Assembly (NCBI GenBank): GCA_033030425.1
Contig: JAUFSD010000019.1
Span: 558,001-622,000, forward strand
Direction of reading: 5' to 3'
Length of the DNA stretch: 64,000 nt
From: Verpa conica
Taxonomy: Eukaryota > Ascomycota > Pezizomycetes > Pezizales > Morchellaceae
Below, piece after piece: positions 1-13,177 of the stretch. The translations under genes were made by a program, and so were the position numbers. Numbering within the stretch: the first letter of the stretch is position 1; each line of letters begins with the position of its first letter. Under the pieces are notes generated by a model. It worked only from the letters and a program-made list of their open reading frames with translations, was not told the origin of the DNA and did not search any database.

Positions 1-965
1 GGCTTAACGTGTCCATGGAACTACTCAGCTGTCTACACTTTAACTGGGCTGTTGCTTGGGAGCCCGATGAATGGGGTGTTGATATGGATTTCAGTCGGGA
101 CTGTGAGCCTGGAAAGGAGGAGTTATGGGCTTACCGGATCACCTACGTTCTGGCAAAGATTGCAAATTTTAGAGCCGCTTCAAACACCCAGAGCCAACAG
201 GGAGCCACCACTGTCACTGAGCAGATGTACCTCAATAACGAGACGCAAAAGCGATATGAGGAGTGGAAACGCCTTAGAAGCTTGTGCGTTGCTTGGAATG
301 ACCATTGCCCGCGCAATATGCATCCGCTGGCATACCTCCACCCTTACCAGACTTCTACGAAGTCTGCTTTCCCAGAGGTCTGGCTTGTCAAAAGGTCGGC
401 CATAGTGGCACGTCTGTTCTATCACACGGCTATGGTTCTCTTGGCACAGCTCAATCCATGGCTATCTAGAATGTCTGAGGAGATGCATGAGACTGTGATG
501 ACTCATTCTCACCAGATATGTGGTATTGCAGCCCATGTGAAGGACCGAGGCGTTGCGAGCGTTGCCTTGCGATCATTAGCAATTGCCGCGGAGTGCCTAA
601 CGGTTCGTCGGGAGCAAGAGGAAATTCTTGAGATCTTTCAGAAGATTACAAAAGAGACTGGATGGAGAGTTGGTTTTGTATACAAGGAACTCAAGATCAG
701 GTGGGGCTGGGAGGCTCCTGAACCTCCACCACAGCCCACGTCACTCCTGCAATCAGCCATGCTCCATCAAAACCCATCTGCTCAATATAATCAGTACCAG
801 CGCCAACAGCAACAACAGCATCAAACCCCCGTACGTCGGTTACCACAGTTGGTTAATCCTTTGATTTCCGCGACACACTTTTCGTCAGATTCACATCCGT
901 ACCACCCTCACTATGTTTCGGCACCCCCTCAGCACGTCGACCGTCACCATGGCCATTATATGTGA
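1..965 (+). CDS. Fungal-specific transcription factor, C-terminal part (5' end outside window)
   Basis: The frame is open from the window edge (first full codon at base 3) to a TGA at 963-965, giving about 320 residues with no introns, so the start lies upstream. The helical body (W-x-W, 'ELWAYRITYVLAKIANFRA', 'LVKRSAIVARLFYHTAMVLLAQLNP', all segments visible in frame) reads like the C-terminal half of Zn(II)2Cys6 regulators carrying a fungal-specific transcription factor domain. The last 80 residues are rich in Gln, Pro and His, as in many activation tails. The Zn2Cys6 DNA-binding motif itself would be upstream and is not seen here. The target genes cannot be inferred. The family call is by resemblance; no specific orthologue is claimed. 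Confidence 0.75.
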   Translation, partial: LNVSMELLSCLHFNWAVAWEPDEWGVDMDFSRDCEPGKEELWAYRITYVLAKIANFRAASNTQSQQGATTVTEQMYLNNETQKRYEEWKRLRSLCVAWNDHCPRNMHPLAYLHPYQTSTKSAFPEVWLVKRSAIVARLFYHTAMVLLAQLNPWLSRMSEEMHETVMTHSHQICGIAAHVKDRGVASVALRSLAIAAECLTVRREQEEILEIFQKITKETGWRVGFVYKELKIRWGWEAPEPPPQPTSLLQSAMLHQNPSAQYNQYQRQQQQQHQTPVRRLPQLVNPLISATHFSSDSHPYHPHYVSAPPQHVDRHHGHYM

Positions 966-3900
966 CAAGGTCTTTTGGATCCTTTCCACTTTAAGCACAC
1001 TCAGGGGTGTTTACACTTGATGCTCTAGATATCCTTAGTAGCTGGTGCCCCTGCCTTGTAGGGGAGCTGTGGAATGTATTTTCATAGATTGTATCATATT
1101 CTCCTTTGACTCTTCTCTGGGAAGCACACTATAATCGGGAGGTTTTTGTTTTTGGAGTGCGGTTTTATTTAGGAATTTTATTTTCTTTCCGTTCGGTCTT
1201 TTTTATTTTAGTTGCTGGTGTTTTTGCATCAATTTGTGGGTTTGCGGTGGCGCCTCTGCTTGCTAAATGATGTCTTCATGGATCTTTTATGTTCTTGTTT
1301 TTGTTTGGTTTATTGCCCGGATGCCTTCTTTTACTTTTTCACTTTATCTCTTGGTGTTCACTTCTGTGCTAAAAAATAAATAAAGCTTTCTTTTGTCCTC
1401 CACCCCACTTTTCAGGATATTTTCTCATCTTTTTTTATTTTATATTTTGCGCGAGAAAAATATTACATGGGCATTCTGTCTAGACTAGCTTTGGATTACT
1501 TAATGGCTTGATTTATGCTGTTTTTGGAGTGCCGTAGAACAAATTTCCTCCCAAGGGTTCTGATGAGTGATCGATTTTCTTCTCGTTATGGAACCCCAGG
1601 GTAGCTGACTGAATTTTTGAGGGGTTTCCGATGGAATTTCTTTTTAGTTTCTGCTCTCTATATATAAGCTAGTTTTGTTTCCCTCTTTAAATTATTACCT
1701 GGTTTTTTATCCTGATATAGACACCTTGCTTCTGTTTGAAGCATCTATGTTTCACGGTATATTCTCTTGCTTTATCTATGTAGTTTAGATATGCGTCCCT
1801 ATCTTCACGACTCTCACTGGAATCGGTGCATGTAGACACCCGTGATCCAAAACACTAGTCGGGAAATCTGACACATGAATATTTGATTTCTTTCCAAAAT
1901 CGCTGATACTTCGATGCGGGGTAAAAATCGATTAATATCTGCCGTCACAACCTCAGGTTTCAGGCGAAATAAAATAAGGAGAGTCAAGTATAACCAGCAC
2001 TGTTTTACGCATGTGCGAAGGACTTCGAGACGAATCCATGAAACAGTTCCTGCGGCAACACAGCTGCAACTCATCGCAGTTCGAAACGTTGCCTCGATGA
2101 CTTGAATTTGAGCCGAGGCCAAGTCTGGTAGGTGCGACCTGCAGGGGCCATGCAGCAGCTGTCACGGCAAGACTTTCACAAAGAGTGCATCCAGGGGGTT
2201 GGGTCCAAACTCCTGGAAACATCACCTGCATGGAGATCTAGATATCGGTTAGCGCTTCGGTTGGAGTTATCCATGTTGTTTTAACGACGCCCGGGGCGTT
2301 CCCCGACCTGCAACTAGTAATTATAGGGTTTTGCTTTGTCGCATTCGGTTTGCTTACTGGATATCGACTAGAGCTTGGGATCGGTTAAGAGGAAAAGGGC
2401 AAGGTCTTTTAAAAGAGATAATCTTTCCCTTTTCTAGAGATTCACAAATAGGTCGAGTGATTCCGTATGAACTACAACTTTCTTTATGTCCTATGATTAT
2501 ATCCTGAGCAAGGGGTTTATGTATAATAGTAAATATTGCAATAGGAAGCCTAGGTAGGTAATTATCATAGCCTCTACTAATATCCTAGCTCTTAGCAGAG
2601 AGGGGCTGTAATAAATTACTATGTAGTCAGGATTTTATTTACTAATTAATAGGTTAATTGAGATTCCTGATCTTATTACTACCTGGGATAGGTAGGAGGA
2701 GCTTGAAAGTTTAGGTTTAAAAGGCATGAATTAGTCGCAGTGATTTACTATACTCACCTAATAGGCTAGAACACACTAGAAGCTATTACCAACAATCCAT
2801 CATCGGATTATATTTTTGCCTATTAATGCAGAGTATATATACCCATAGCCTCACTAGTACAGAAGTTTACGTTTAGTTCTACTGAGCGGGTTGTATTTCG
2901 TGCCTCGCGGCATCTTTAACCAAACTTAGGCTCGGATTATAAAGCGTCCCGAGATATATAGCTCATTGGAAAATGGTAGTAGGGGAGGGGCTTGTGTTGG
3001 ATTTACGATACAAAAATGACTTTTATTGCAGCCCTAGCGCTCCCAGCCCCCCAAAATTGTATAAAATCAACGCTATCGTCATTAGTGAGGGTTATTTTAT
3101 GCAGAACTCTACCTAGACTTAGCATAAAACAAGCTGGGACTTTGTCGATAAACAAGGGGGGTAAATCTCAGAAGAGCTCAATCTCGGTGATATCTGTGAC
3201 TCTCCCTAATTTTTGTTTTAATAGAACTCTATGGTCCTTTATCTACGCCTTATTTTGATACAGGTAGTGTGGTCCACGAGGCCACTCGAGGTGCCTCGGC
3301 TTTGTAAGCCTCTGGCTTTGGCTCGCCTTGGTTATTAAGAGTCTGGCCTCGAGGTACCTCAAGGAGCCTTGAGGCATAGAACTATTTTTAGTAATAATTT
3401 AAGAGCTATTAAATACTCCAATACAAAGTATCTTAGTGTAGTTCCCTGCTATTACCTAATACCTTATTACCTATTTTATGGCCTTTGAGTCAAGCTCACT
3501 AATAGTGGGTGATGAATTATAGTGGGAATGACCAAGGTGACCTATTTTACTCCTACTAGAGTCTGTGATCTTTTATTTAATTTATTATTATTTGCCTCGA
3601 CCTCATGGCCCCCCGGCCTTGCCCCTCCTCGTAGACCACACTAGATACAGGGAACTCGTATAGAATTTTTTGAACTAATAGTGAGTTTTTTTTTCTCAGT
3701 CTACAAAGATATTTCTCGTGATACTCCCTTTACTTTCTTTTTATTTCTTTACTACCCGTATGGAAAATAGATAGAACATATATAGTCAGCGGTTGGTCTC
3801 GCTCTTTTTCGACACGTTTCAATCTTGGCCTGCACTCCATGCATGTACCTCTCCATTCCCTTCGATGTATCACTATGTTGGAGCTTTATCTCGTAGCACG

Positions 3901-5767
3901 CGTGCCAATGGTATCTTTACGTAAAAGCCACCATATTTCGGTAATTTTTTGCAGAATTCGTGCTTAGCTGCTTTGCTATAGATTAGGAATGATTTGAGCG
4001 TACCTGTTTGTGTTTTCCAAGTATGTAATTTTGAATGGCCTTCCTCGAGCTGATAGAGGTTGTACTAGAGATCGGTATTAAAACTAGATAGGTCCCCGTC
4101 CCCCGTCCCCCCAGCCGGGTCTGAATGACGGGAAATAAATCTGGTACGGAAGACGGAAGAAATCTCTAGCAAGCCTTTAGGTGATCATGAAAGGGGACAG
4201 TGACTTGGAGACTCTCAGCTTTAACCTTCAAACTAGAGTCCTGGTTAACTTCAATGTTATGGCTCCTTTTTCCAGCTAGATCACTCTAAGGCTCAATGTA
4301 ACATCACGGAGAAGAATACCGAGATGGTATGCAAAGAGACGTCCTGAAGCGTAATAAATGCCCCCAGGTTTTTCAGTCATTTTTCTTGTCTAGATTTTCT
4401 TCAATCTACTAGTTGTAATCCTTAGATCCTTTTAGAGATTAGCTAGGGTTAGGGCCATGGCACTGGGACTTGATATCTAGCTTCTTTCCTGCTATATCAA
4501 TATACCTTTATTTACGGCTTAACGTTTATTTTTCTATATACCAATAACTACAATGTTCCTTTTTAGATATAAGATATACAATATATTCCTAAGGTATATA
4601 GTAACTAGGATATTGGGGCTACCAACAGGCCGAAGCGCTGAAGCACCAGTAGTCTCAGTACTTAGCTATGGATACGGATACGCTATGAACTACAATAGAA
4701 AATATATGTATATAGATAAATTCAGGCCAACACTAGCGATGAGTTTATAAGCGTGGTTTAAAAAGGATGCTTCTTGGGGTGCGGTTGTTGGTATGTCGAT
4801 GACACGCGCATAAATGCTGAAAGAATACACAAGCGCGCGAGAAGGAAAGAGTGGAGAAGTACTTAAACTTAGGTGAGACTCCCTGGCAGTGATATTCCCG
4901 GTTTCTCCAAATAAAGACAGGAAAATCCACCTAAATATCTAGGGACCCCGGTTTAGAATAATCTGCTGTAATGGGGATGCCGGTATGGAAGCAAGGTGGT
5001 ATGAGGGGAATTCCATAGTTTTATGCCTGACCGGCTCTAGGATCCTATGGGTTAGAATAGATATCCCTGGAATACCACATGTAGATAAGGGAAGAGGTTT
5101 AATTAGTGAGTCTCCAGTAACCCAATAAGTGTAATTCATAGCTGATGTTACGCCTTGGATCCGGTTTCTATATAGGTTGATTATGGCAAATGCTATTTTA
5201 CAGGGTGTATACGACTATGTTAACGTTTTATAACAAGATCTTTTGATGCTCAACAATAAGATTTATAAAAAAAATTCTTGCGAGATAAAGGCACAATACC
5301 CACCTAGCTAAAAATAGGTGCATTATTAATTATGAGTCTCTGGGCTGGGCCTATTGTTATGACGCTAGCGAGCAAGAGCATATCTGTTTAAAAACTGGTT
5401 TATTCACCTAAAGAAATTTTTTTATTTTTATATATGACTCTAGAATAGATACGTACCGATGCTGTCACCAATTCGCCTTTGATCATTCCAGCACTCCTTC
5501 CCGGTCCATAAAAACAAAAAGAGCACGGTATCATTAAAAGAAACAATAATGCAATAGAACCGACAATAAAACACTACTTAAAAGAAGTATAGATACCAAC
5601 GCCTTTGCCAAATTATTACAAGGAAAACATGATTGAATAAAGATAAAAAAGTAAAGAAAATTTGCAATATAAATAAATAAACATCCCGGCCCTTTATGTA
5701 GGAACATAGTACTAGCCGTGTATAGGCCACTACATAGACTTCATTTTATGTGACTCTTTAGACAATC
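966..5767. other. Long TA-rich intergenic region
   Basis: About 4.8 kb between two convergent genes. The first few hundred bases are T-rich, as expected of a fungal 3' UTR and terminator. The remainder is TA-rich, full of stop codons in all frames, and holds the hAT-type MITE described separately. Short open frames (for example 2992-3258 or 4553-4750) show no recognisable protein features. I see no tRNA or other RNA gene. Confidence 0.6.
3265..3643. mobile_element. hAT-type MITE with 8-bp target site duplication
   Basis: A 379-bp element has near-perfect terminal inverted repeats: TAGTGTGGTCCACGAGG at the left end and the complement of TAGTGTGGTCTACGAGG at the right end (one mismatch in 17). 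It is flanked on both sides by the identical octamer GATACAGG (3257-3264 and 3644-3651). An 8-bp duplication and a TIR starting TAG.G are hallmarks of hAT transposons. The element has no coding capacity, so it is a non-autonomous (MITE) copy. It is more GC-rich at its ends than the surrounding TA-rich DNA, with several CCTCGAGG-like subterminal words. Confidence 0.9.
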
Positions 5768-7252
5768 TCATTCATACATCAAGCTCTGGCCCATTTTTTC
5801 ACTTGAATCTAACAACCTATTGCATCCCGTAATAAAAGTCAGTACATCATATATACTTGTAACAGCAATATAAAGACAGTTGGGAGCGAAAACATACGAA
5901 TATTGCTTCGTCAGAACACATTCTCCTCCCTTCTCCATATCGACATTATAGACATAGAAATAGCCGTCACTAGTAACAACCATAATTTGGGGGCTAGTGC
6001 TGCTTAGTGCCACAACACTCCTCACACCAGCATTTGGTAGCTTCACAAATGCAAAATCTCGACTTGGCTCCCACATCTCCGTCACTGCGTGCGGTAAGTA
6101 TCCTCCTGCTGCGCCTGCAATCGTACGTCCAATGTGCTGTGACGATCGCCGGATCATAGATCCAAATGTCCCTGACCCATTTCGACGTTTTGATTCCATA
6201 TAACTCTCGAAACCAGCCCCAGCAGCCCCTGCATGGTTTGAGGGCGAAGAGCCTACGGAGCCCGTTGGCGAGTTTCCGCCCCCAGAGTCTATACTGCGGC
6301 TTGAGGATAAATTTTCGGGAATTTGACCTCCGAGGCGAAATATATGAACTGTTTCTGTCGCTGAAGAAACGCAAAGGAGTGTCGACATGAGATTAAAGGA
6401 CATGGAGTAGATCCGTGATGGGTAGGTTCCTCGCCGGAATTGAAAGAGCTTCTGCGCGCTTGGAACTGCAAATACTCGGATAATGGTGCCTTTATCGGAG
6501 GCAGTTGCTAGGTAAGTACCTTCACTATTAAGAGCTACGGCAGAGAGTGGGGATTTGTGGGCTTCGATTACGTTCACGGCTTCGAGTTTGAGAGCGTCAA
6601 AGAGAAGGACATCACCTGTTGGTGAGGGAGGTGCATTCAAGTTGGTGGGAGTGTGAGATGGTGGTGAGAATGGGGAAGGACTAGAAGCTGTTGGACGAGG
6701 GTAGGCGATATAGCACCTATCAGATGATGGGGAGAGAGCACAAATAGCTAACCAGGAAATATCTCAAGTTAGCAAACAGGGTCTCCTAGAGGCACTATCT
6801 AAACCATTACCATTGGGGTTGGGTGATGTTTCGATGGTGTGTAGAAGCTTCATGTTGCTAATGTCATAAACATAGATCTGCTCTTCAAGAACTACGATTA
6901 AGCGTTTCCGGTTCAACTTGACAGCTAATATTGATGTTGGGAATGTAAGCTCGCAGATGGTTGATTGCCTCTATTTTTGAGATAGTACTAGCATGTAAGC
7001 TTTGTAATGACAAAAAAATGGAGGTGGTCAAGAAAACCTTCGGATACCAACCTTGGTGTTAGTAATGACTAGCCTACGAGGCGACAAGATAAGTGCTACT
7101 AGAGAGGTTGCGAAAAGCATCTCTATGATGGAGATATCGCCCTCCTTCTGTTCATAGACTTTACCGAAGGGCTCACAGTTGTATATCCGGTACCCTGTGC
7201 GGGTGCCGACGGCTAGACACGAGAAGTCCTGGTTGAAGGTGACGAAATTCAT
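5768..7252 (-). CDS. ATG18: Autophagy-related PROPPIN Atg18
   Basis: Four exons: 7252-7052, 6970-6811, 6747-5898 and 5816-5768, giving 419 residues in a consistent frame. Atg18 is a seven-bladed WD40 propeller that binds PI3P and PI(3,5)P2 and works with Atg2 in autophagosome expansion and in vacuole membrane homeostasis. The diagnostic phosphoinositide-binding FRRG motif is in the third exon (context [14 protein letters not shown]). The start MNFVTFNQD and the end KQYSLLDSS fit the family. A Ser/Gly-rich insertion after the FRRG blade matches the variable loop of fungal Atg18. The last intron (5897-5817) hides the true C-terminus; reading through it gives a false tail. The gene is divergent from PPM2. 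Confidence 0.95.
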
Positions 7253-8504
7253 AGTGGTCGTGGTGGGAGGACCGGTGCTATCTGTTGAGGTATAACAATA
7301 GTACAGAGATGTGCATCTGCAGGTGAGCAAGAACTGTCTATAGAATAGGAGGTGTAGGCCTTTACTTGTTTGTGGTGTCGATTGGTGATGGTTGTGGGTA
7401 GAGAGGCTGTGGAGGTGATGATGATGGGTGTCTCGTATGGAGGGGAGCTGACCTTCCGCACTAACCATAAGTGGAAAGGCGCCCGACACTCTGCATATGC
7501 CATGGATGAATTTCTTTCTCTAAGGAAACATCACATATGCCTGGTATATACATGTACTTGTCAATTTTAGGCAAATAGTACACCTGCGGAGCGTTACTTG
7601 TAGCTCGATTTCAAATTGGATGTACCAGGCGCATTGCAGGTTGATTCACTCTATTGTATTGATATTAGACAAGCTCCTCCTCCTCCTCCTCCTCCTGCTC
7701 CTCCTCCTCAGCTTTAGATTACTGAACTACTACCAGAAATAGCCTGTAGGAGGTTTTTAACTCTCTGTGGTAGAATGCTCTGCATACCCAATTGTCTCTT
7801 TGGGATAGTTCTTTAACTCTCACATCACTCTCACGAAAGTGGTCTTAGAGAAAGCCTAATACAAACCCTTGATAATCTGGGAGAGGATTTATGGTGCCAT
7901 CTGGGAAAAACATCATTGCCTATTATGAATGAAGCGATAAGAATTACTTTTCGCTACGTGTAACTTTGTCCTGAGAATCGTATATGCATAACTTACTAGC
8001 CAGCCCTATTTCTAAACATAACCTTGTAGGTTCAACTACACATATAGTAGGGGGCAGCCACCTAAAAGTCGTCGGTGCTGCTCGGTTCGAGTACGTATAT
8101 GCGGAAGCCGTAGAATTCTAGGGGAATTACTGAGAAGCAATAAATACGTCTAGTATCTGTCTGAACGAGAGTAGTGTAGGTATTCAACGTATAAAAATAC
8201 TGAAGGTATTCTTTTCTTTAATCCTCAGGCTGATGCATTGGTAGTGATGGTGTTTGTACTGTATGTAGTGGTTGGCGGTGGAGGAAGATAAGAGAATCTG
8301 ACATCTGGGAACCGTCGGGAGGCTGACGGGTGAGGCTAGCCACCCAGGAATGGTCCCCGGTAGCCGATATGCGTGGGACCCCTCAGCGAAGCCACCGCAC
8401 AATAACTTAAACACCAACAAAAGTCACGATACTTGTTGAAAAATGACCATTTCGAACGACCACAAGTCCCCTAACACTACAAAAATTTCCTCCCCTCATC
8501 AATA
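7253..8504. promoter_or_regulatory. Divergent ATG18/PPM2 intergenic region with CCT microsatellite
   Basis: About 1.25 kb between the divergent starts of ATG18 and PPM2, so it must hold both promoters. A pure trinucleotide run of CTC/CCT units lies near 7673-7710. Several short open frames are present (for example 8184-8420 on the minus strand) but none resembles a protein family. No clear TATA box is assigned. Confidence 0.5.
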
Positions 8505-11500
8505 ATGAATATGGAGCCCCCGATGAAGAAGAAAAGTGGACCGACAACTGAGAAGGAGAAAAGAGACAGCGCGATTATGGGTGTACGGATATTCTTTTCT
8601 CTCCTCAATTAATGATTTCCCCTAACCCCACCCCTGAACCTGGGATCCTCTATTGGCATTTACCTAAAGGTATTATCACTAAACACTGAAATAGACCAAC
8701 AATAGCTCTATCGTCAGTAAGCGAAGCGTCGAGAGACTATACTCAAAGCTGGATGAACACCAGTTCCTGCGTTATTTCGTCAAGAAGCCGCAGAGGAGGT
8801 CTCCTCTGATAAATAGGGGTTATTGGCTACGCATGCGTGCTGTCGAACATGTTGTTCACTCATTCTTATCAGAGGAGCTATTTGATCCCCGGACAAAGAA
8901 AGTAGTGGTGAACCTAGGATGTGGATAGTATGTCCACCTTACTCTTGATTTTGTCGAGATCATGCCATAGTTACCTACCGCAGACTTTTCATGCTCTGCT
9001 TAAGATTCTCCTATTGATCTCCTTGGCCACTTATAGCGACCCTTTACCCTTCCAATGCATTTCAGATGCAAAGGGCGTTTCAAGCAATGTGCTCTACATT
9101 GATATCGACTACCCCGACTTGATCAAAAAGAAAGTTCATACCATCTGCGAAACCCCGCAACTCCTTACACTTCTCTCAGAACCCAAGGTTCATGACCCTC
9201 CAGTGGACCATGTCTATTACTCGAGCCCCGAATATCTCGCCATTGGTTGCGACCTCCGGGACCTAGAGGTACTACAAAAGATATTTGACAATCGCGGCAT
9301 TACTAAAAATGCACTCTTCTTTACTGCAGAGGTTTCACTAGCATATATGGACAAAGAAGCCGTAGATGCGCTCATAGCCTGGATTTCTACACTTCCAGAT
9401 GGTAAAAATATCTTCCTTATGCTTTGGACGTGAAGTCCCTCCCAGCATAGTTGCTTATCATTCACAGCACGCTTTTCCATATTAGAGCAGTTCCTCCCCT
9501 CTGGGCCTACCCACCCATTTTCCCGCACTATGCTAAAGCACTTCAACTCGTTGTCTACACCTCTCAAATCGATTCTCGCATACCAGACTCTTTCCAGTCA
9601 GGTTGCTAGGTATTCTGATCGTGGATGGGGTTCAGTTGATGCGGTTGACCTCCTTGCGTTTTGGAGTAGTATGGTCACAGAGGAAGAAAGAGCACATCTG
9701 GAGTCGGTGGAGCCCTTTGATGAATGGGAGGAGTTTTTCTTGTTCTGCCAACATTACTTCATCCTCTACGCGTGGACTGGAGAAAACGTATATGGCCCGT
9801 TCAGGCAGGAAGGAATGAGATGGAAAGGTGGAGAGTATTGCTATTTCCCTGATCATCGTCCACAATATCTACGGTCACAAAGTTCTGAAGACTCTCGGGT
9901 CGAAGAAGGGCTTGATGCAGAATTTACTGGGTCTCCTATGTTGAAACGATGGTTCGGTGCAGCTGCAGAGTGGGGAGGAGGAAAACTAGTTTATCATGGT
10001 GGCTTGGGGACAAAAACAAGGATAGGAACCTCATTGCTTATTGTGGAAGAGCACGAGAAGAATCATGAAATCTCAGTACGCGGCAACCCAGGGCCTAGCG
10101 CAAGGATGTGCCACACATTAACTCAAATTGCCCCTGGTAAACTACTACTAGTCGGAGGGAGAACATCGCCAGGCCAAGTGCTCAGCGATGTTTGGCTGCT
10201 CGAAACAGGATGTTGGAGGAAGGTCCAGAACTTGCCGGGTGGAAGGTTTAGACACTCTGCTGCTGCCGTTGGTAACGGCAGGGTACTTATCTGCGGCGGC
10301 AAACGAGACAACACTATTCTAGACGAATGGTTGATCTGGAGCGAATGCAGTGGATGGCAGAAGGCTACAGTTGAGGCTGATAGAAAACCCTCTCCAAGGT
10401 TCGGGGCTGCGCTATGTTGGACTGATAAATCATATGGTATATTAAGTGGGGGAATGGATTCCAAAGGGCAAGTCCTAGGGGATATGTGGAGATTGGAAAT
10501 CAATAAAAGTAATGACCACTACAAAGTTGTGGTATCGTGGAGTTTCGTCAATCTACTTTCAACGAGGAGCTTACTAAGACGGTTTGGTGCACGGGCTGTG
10601 TATCTGGGTGCCGGAAGAGTTTTAATCGCTGGAGGTGTATCTGGAGGCGCACTGATAAAGAGTGAAGATGAATTGGTAGAGATTCACTGTGAGAAGGTTA
10701 CCGTTAGAGCTATCGATGTTGGATACACACAAGCGGAAGATGCGATACCATTATTGATAGGTCATGACATTGTGCTTGCTGGTAAGGATAAGATTTGCGT
10801 TATTGGCGGTGGGGGTGTTTGTTTTAGTTTCGGTGGATGTTTTAATGAGGGGATGTGGACTCTGCACTCTTCGAGGGATGGAGAGGTGGAAAGTGATTGG
10901 AAAATCTTAGAGGAGGGTGAACTGCTTGAGAAGCGGAAGAGGAGACAGACATCCCTATTCGAGGAGAAGGGTATTATAATCCCAAGATCTAAGATGTTGC
11001 AGGCTACAGATATCAAGAGGGTGACAATCAAAACCGCCGAAGACTTTGAGAGGATCAGAGATGCAGGAGAGCCAACCATCTTGGAAGGATTAGATATTGG
11101 ACAATGTGTCAAGAATTGGTCCCCTGAGTATCTTAAAGACAAGATTGGGAGTGAGCGCAAGGTTTTTAAAGCTCGTCACTATTCAGCGGAAATTTCACTG
11201 ACAGACACTAGGTTGCCGTCCACTATGCTCAATCTCAATTCATGTCCTTCCAGTCTAAAAACTTCACCTACAGAACCATGCCATTTGACGAATTTATCGA
11301 CACTGCCTTCAATCCTAGCGCCAACGAACATCTATACCTTCGTTCTCTCTCTCTCTCAAATCCGACCTCGGAGCCTGCAAATCTCTCGAAGGACTTTCCA
11401 GAGATTGTTGCCGACTTTTCTATTCCCTCTCCGGAACTTGATTTCGTTAAAGCCAACGAACATAGCTCCCCATTCCGCATCTCAAGCAAAGAGGTCGGTA

Positions 11501-11955
11501 TGTGGCTTCACTTTGACGTCATGGCTAATATCCTCTGCCATATTCGAGGAACGAAGCGGTTCCGTGTATATCCGCCTTCAGATGTAACCCACCTCTCTTT
11601 TCCACCAGGGGCATCCTCCTCCACTATCAACCCATTCACAGAGGGTGATATAGAAGATACACATCCCCAGGAAACAGTGCTACAGCCAGGCGATGTGTTG
11701 TATCTTCCAGAGTTATGGCCCCATGCAGCACTACCACTAGAGCCATGCATAGCGGTTAATGTATTTTTCAAGAGCCTAAAGAACGGATACAGTACAGGGA
11801 AAGATGTATATGGTAATAAGGATTTGGCAGCATATGAGAAGGGTAGAGGAATGGTGGGAAGGATTGCGAGGGAATTTGAGGGTTTGCCCGAGACAGCAAG
11901 AAGGTTCTATTTAGAAAGGTTAGCAGATGAATTGGCCGATATCGCAAGAGATTAG
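8505..11955 (+). CDS. PPM2: tRNA wybutosine-synthesizing protein 4 (LCMT-Kelch-JmjC fusion)
   Basis: Five exons: 8505-8582, 8695-8927, 9037-9401, 9468-11161 and 11212-11955, giving 1037 residues. The protein performs the last methylation and methoxycarbonylation in wybutosine formation at G37 of tRNA-Phe. Domains in order: an LCMT-type SAM methyltransferase, with the SAM loop VNLGCGYDPLPFQ around residues 97-108 (split by an intron inside the Gly-Tyr pair); Kelch repeats around 435-620, with repeated GG turns; and a JmjC/cupin-8 domain, with HFD near residue 888 and WPH near 959 as the expected iron ligands. The N-terminal block [14 protein letters not shown] is typical of the LCMT family and fixes the first intron (8583-8694). 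Upstream ATG at 8505 is the first in frame. Confidence 0.95.
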
Positions 11956-13177
11956 GTGAGACTATTCTTATCTCGTCAAGAAAGACTAGGATCCTTAATG
12001 TGTACGTAGCAGGATCTCTTTAAACCCCGAAGACCCTTTCTTATGCTAGAAAGAAGGGTCTGCTTTCTATTTTTTTTTTTTTTCGTAAAGTCCTTGCTAC
12101 CATTATAAAGCGGAATAAAAAATCATTGTACTTTTTTCAGACTGACATGAGGACTGTTAAAAAGTAAAAACATGTCAAAGGTCACTGATAGCTAGTCCTA
12201 TTCTTCGCTACAAAGGATTCCTTGAATCTCCCTCGGATTAAGTGCGTGAAACCCCTGAGTTATAATATTACTCCAGCTTTTACCCAACATTAAAATATAT
12301 ATAAGCTATTAGCATGAGGCGTACGAAACGAAACCCACGCCCTTAGGGTATTCTATTGTTTCATATGAATAAAATAGCTAGTACTAGGTACATATAGTCT
12401 CTTGTCGAGCCTAGGCACTAGGGCTTTCAAGATAATCGGAGCTATGTGGAGCCTATATACCGGTAAGGTGTATATTGTACAATAATTTATAACCCTCTTA
12501 AAGCTTATTTTATAAGCGTCAAACGCCCTAGACATAAGTATTCCTCGTCACTGATTTCTCTTCGAATCTATAGAGCTTGTATAGTCCAATCGTATCTAGC
12601 CTCACAAACCAGGATGAGACTCCTGGGTAGGGGCATTGGCGATATGGAACTGCGGATGGCCGGAGAAGCTGTCTACTAGTGGTGCGTGATTATAGCGGTG
12701 TCGGCGGTTGAAGAGATAGATAATTTTAGATATGACATTGTTCTTTGGGAATAAGGATTGTATCTAATATACAGGTTGATCGCATATCAGAACTTCGGAC
12801 TAAAGATTGTAAAGAGTCACTAGGGATTTAGATAAACCTCTAACTAGGTAAGACTACCACATAGCTATGCACTTATAAGCATAAACAAAACTAGGAGGCT
12901 TTAGGGTAGATGAATATATAGCACTAAAGTAGATTGTATGCCTTGAGTGTTATTGCTAAAAAGAGGTACACAACGCCGTCCATGGTGAACAAGCCAAAGG
13001 AAGAAGGAATCCCAATAGAATACAGACGCCAGCGTACGCACCAGTCTCCTTGTACTGAAAAATAGGGATATTGATCCCGATCAACGATCTATAAAAGTCC
13101 ACTTTAATAGCTAAAAAAAGGTCAAAACCCCCACGTCCACTACCCCCTTAGTTCCCATGGCCCGACAGGTAACGCGA
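11956..13177. other. Intergenic region between convergent PPM2 and TOA2
   Basis: About 1.2 kb of TA-rich sequence. Apart from the hairpin after PPM2 I see no gene or repeat. The small minus-strand open frame at 12353-12535 has no recognisable features. Confidence 0.5.
12031..12083 (+). other. Hairpin plus T-tract in the PPM2 3' region
   Basis: Arms AGACCCTTTCTT (12031-12042) and AAGAAGGGTCT (12051-12061) form a stem with an 8-base loop and one bulged base. They are followed within 10 bases by a long T run. It lies about 75 bp after the PPM2 stop codon, so it is most likely in the 3' UTR. A role is not known. Confidence 0.4.
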
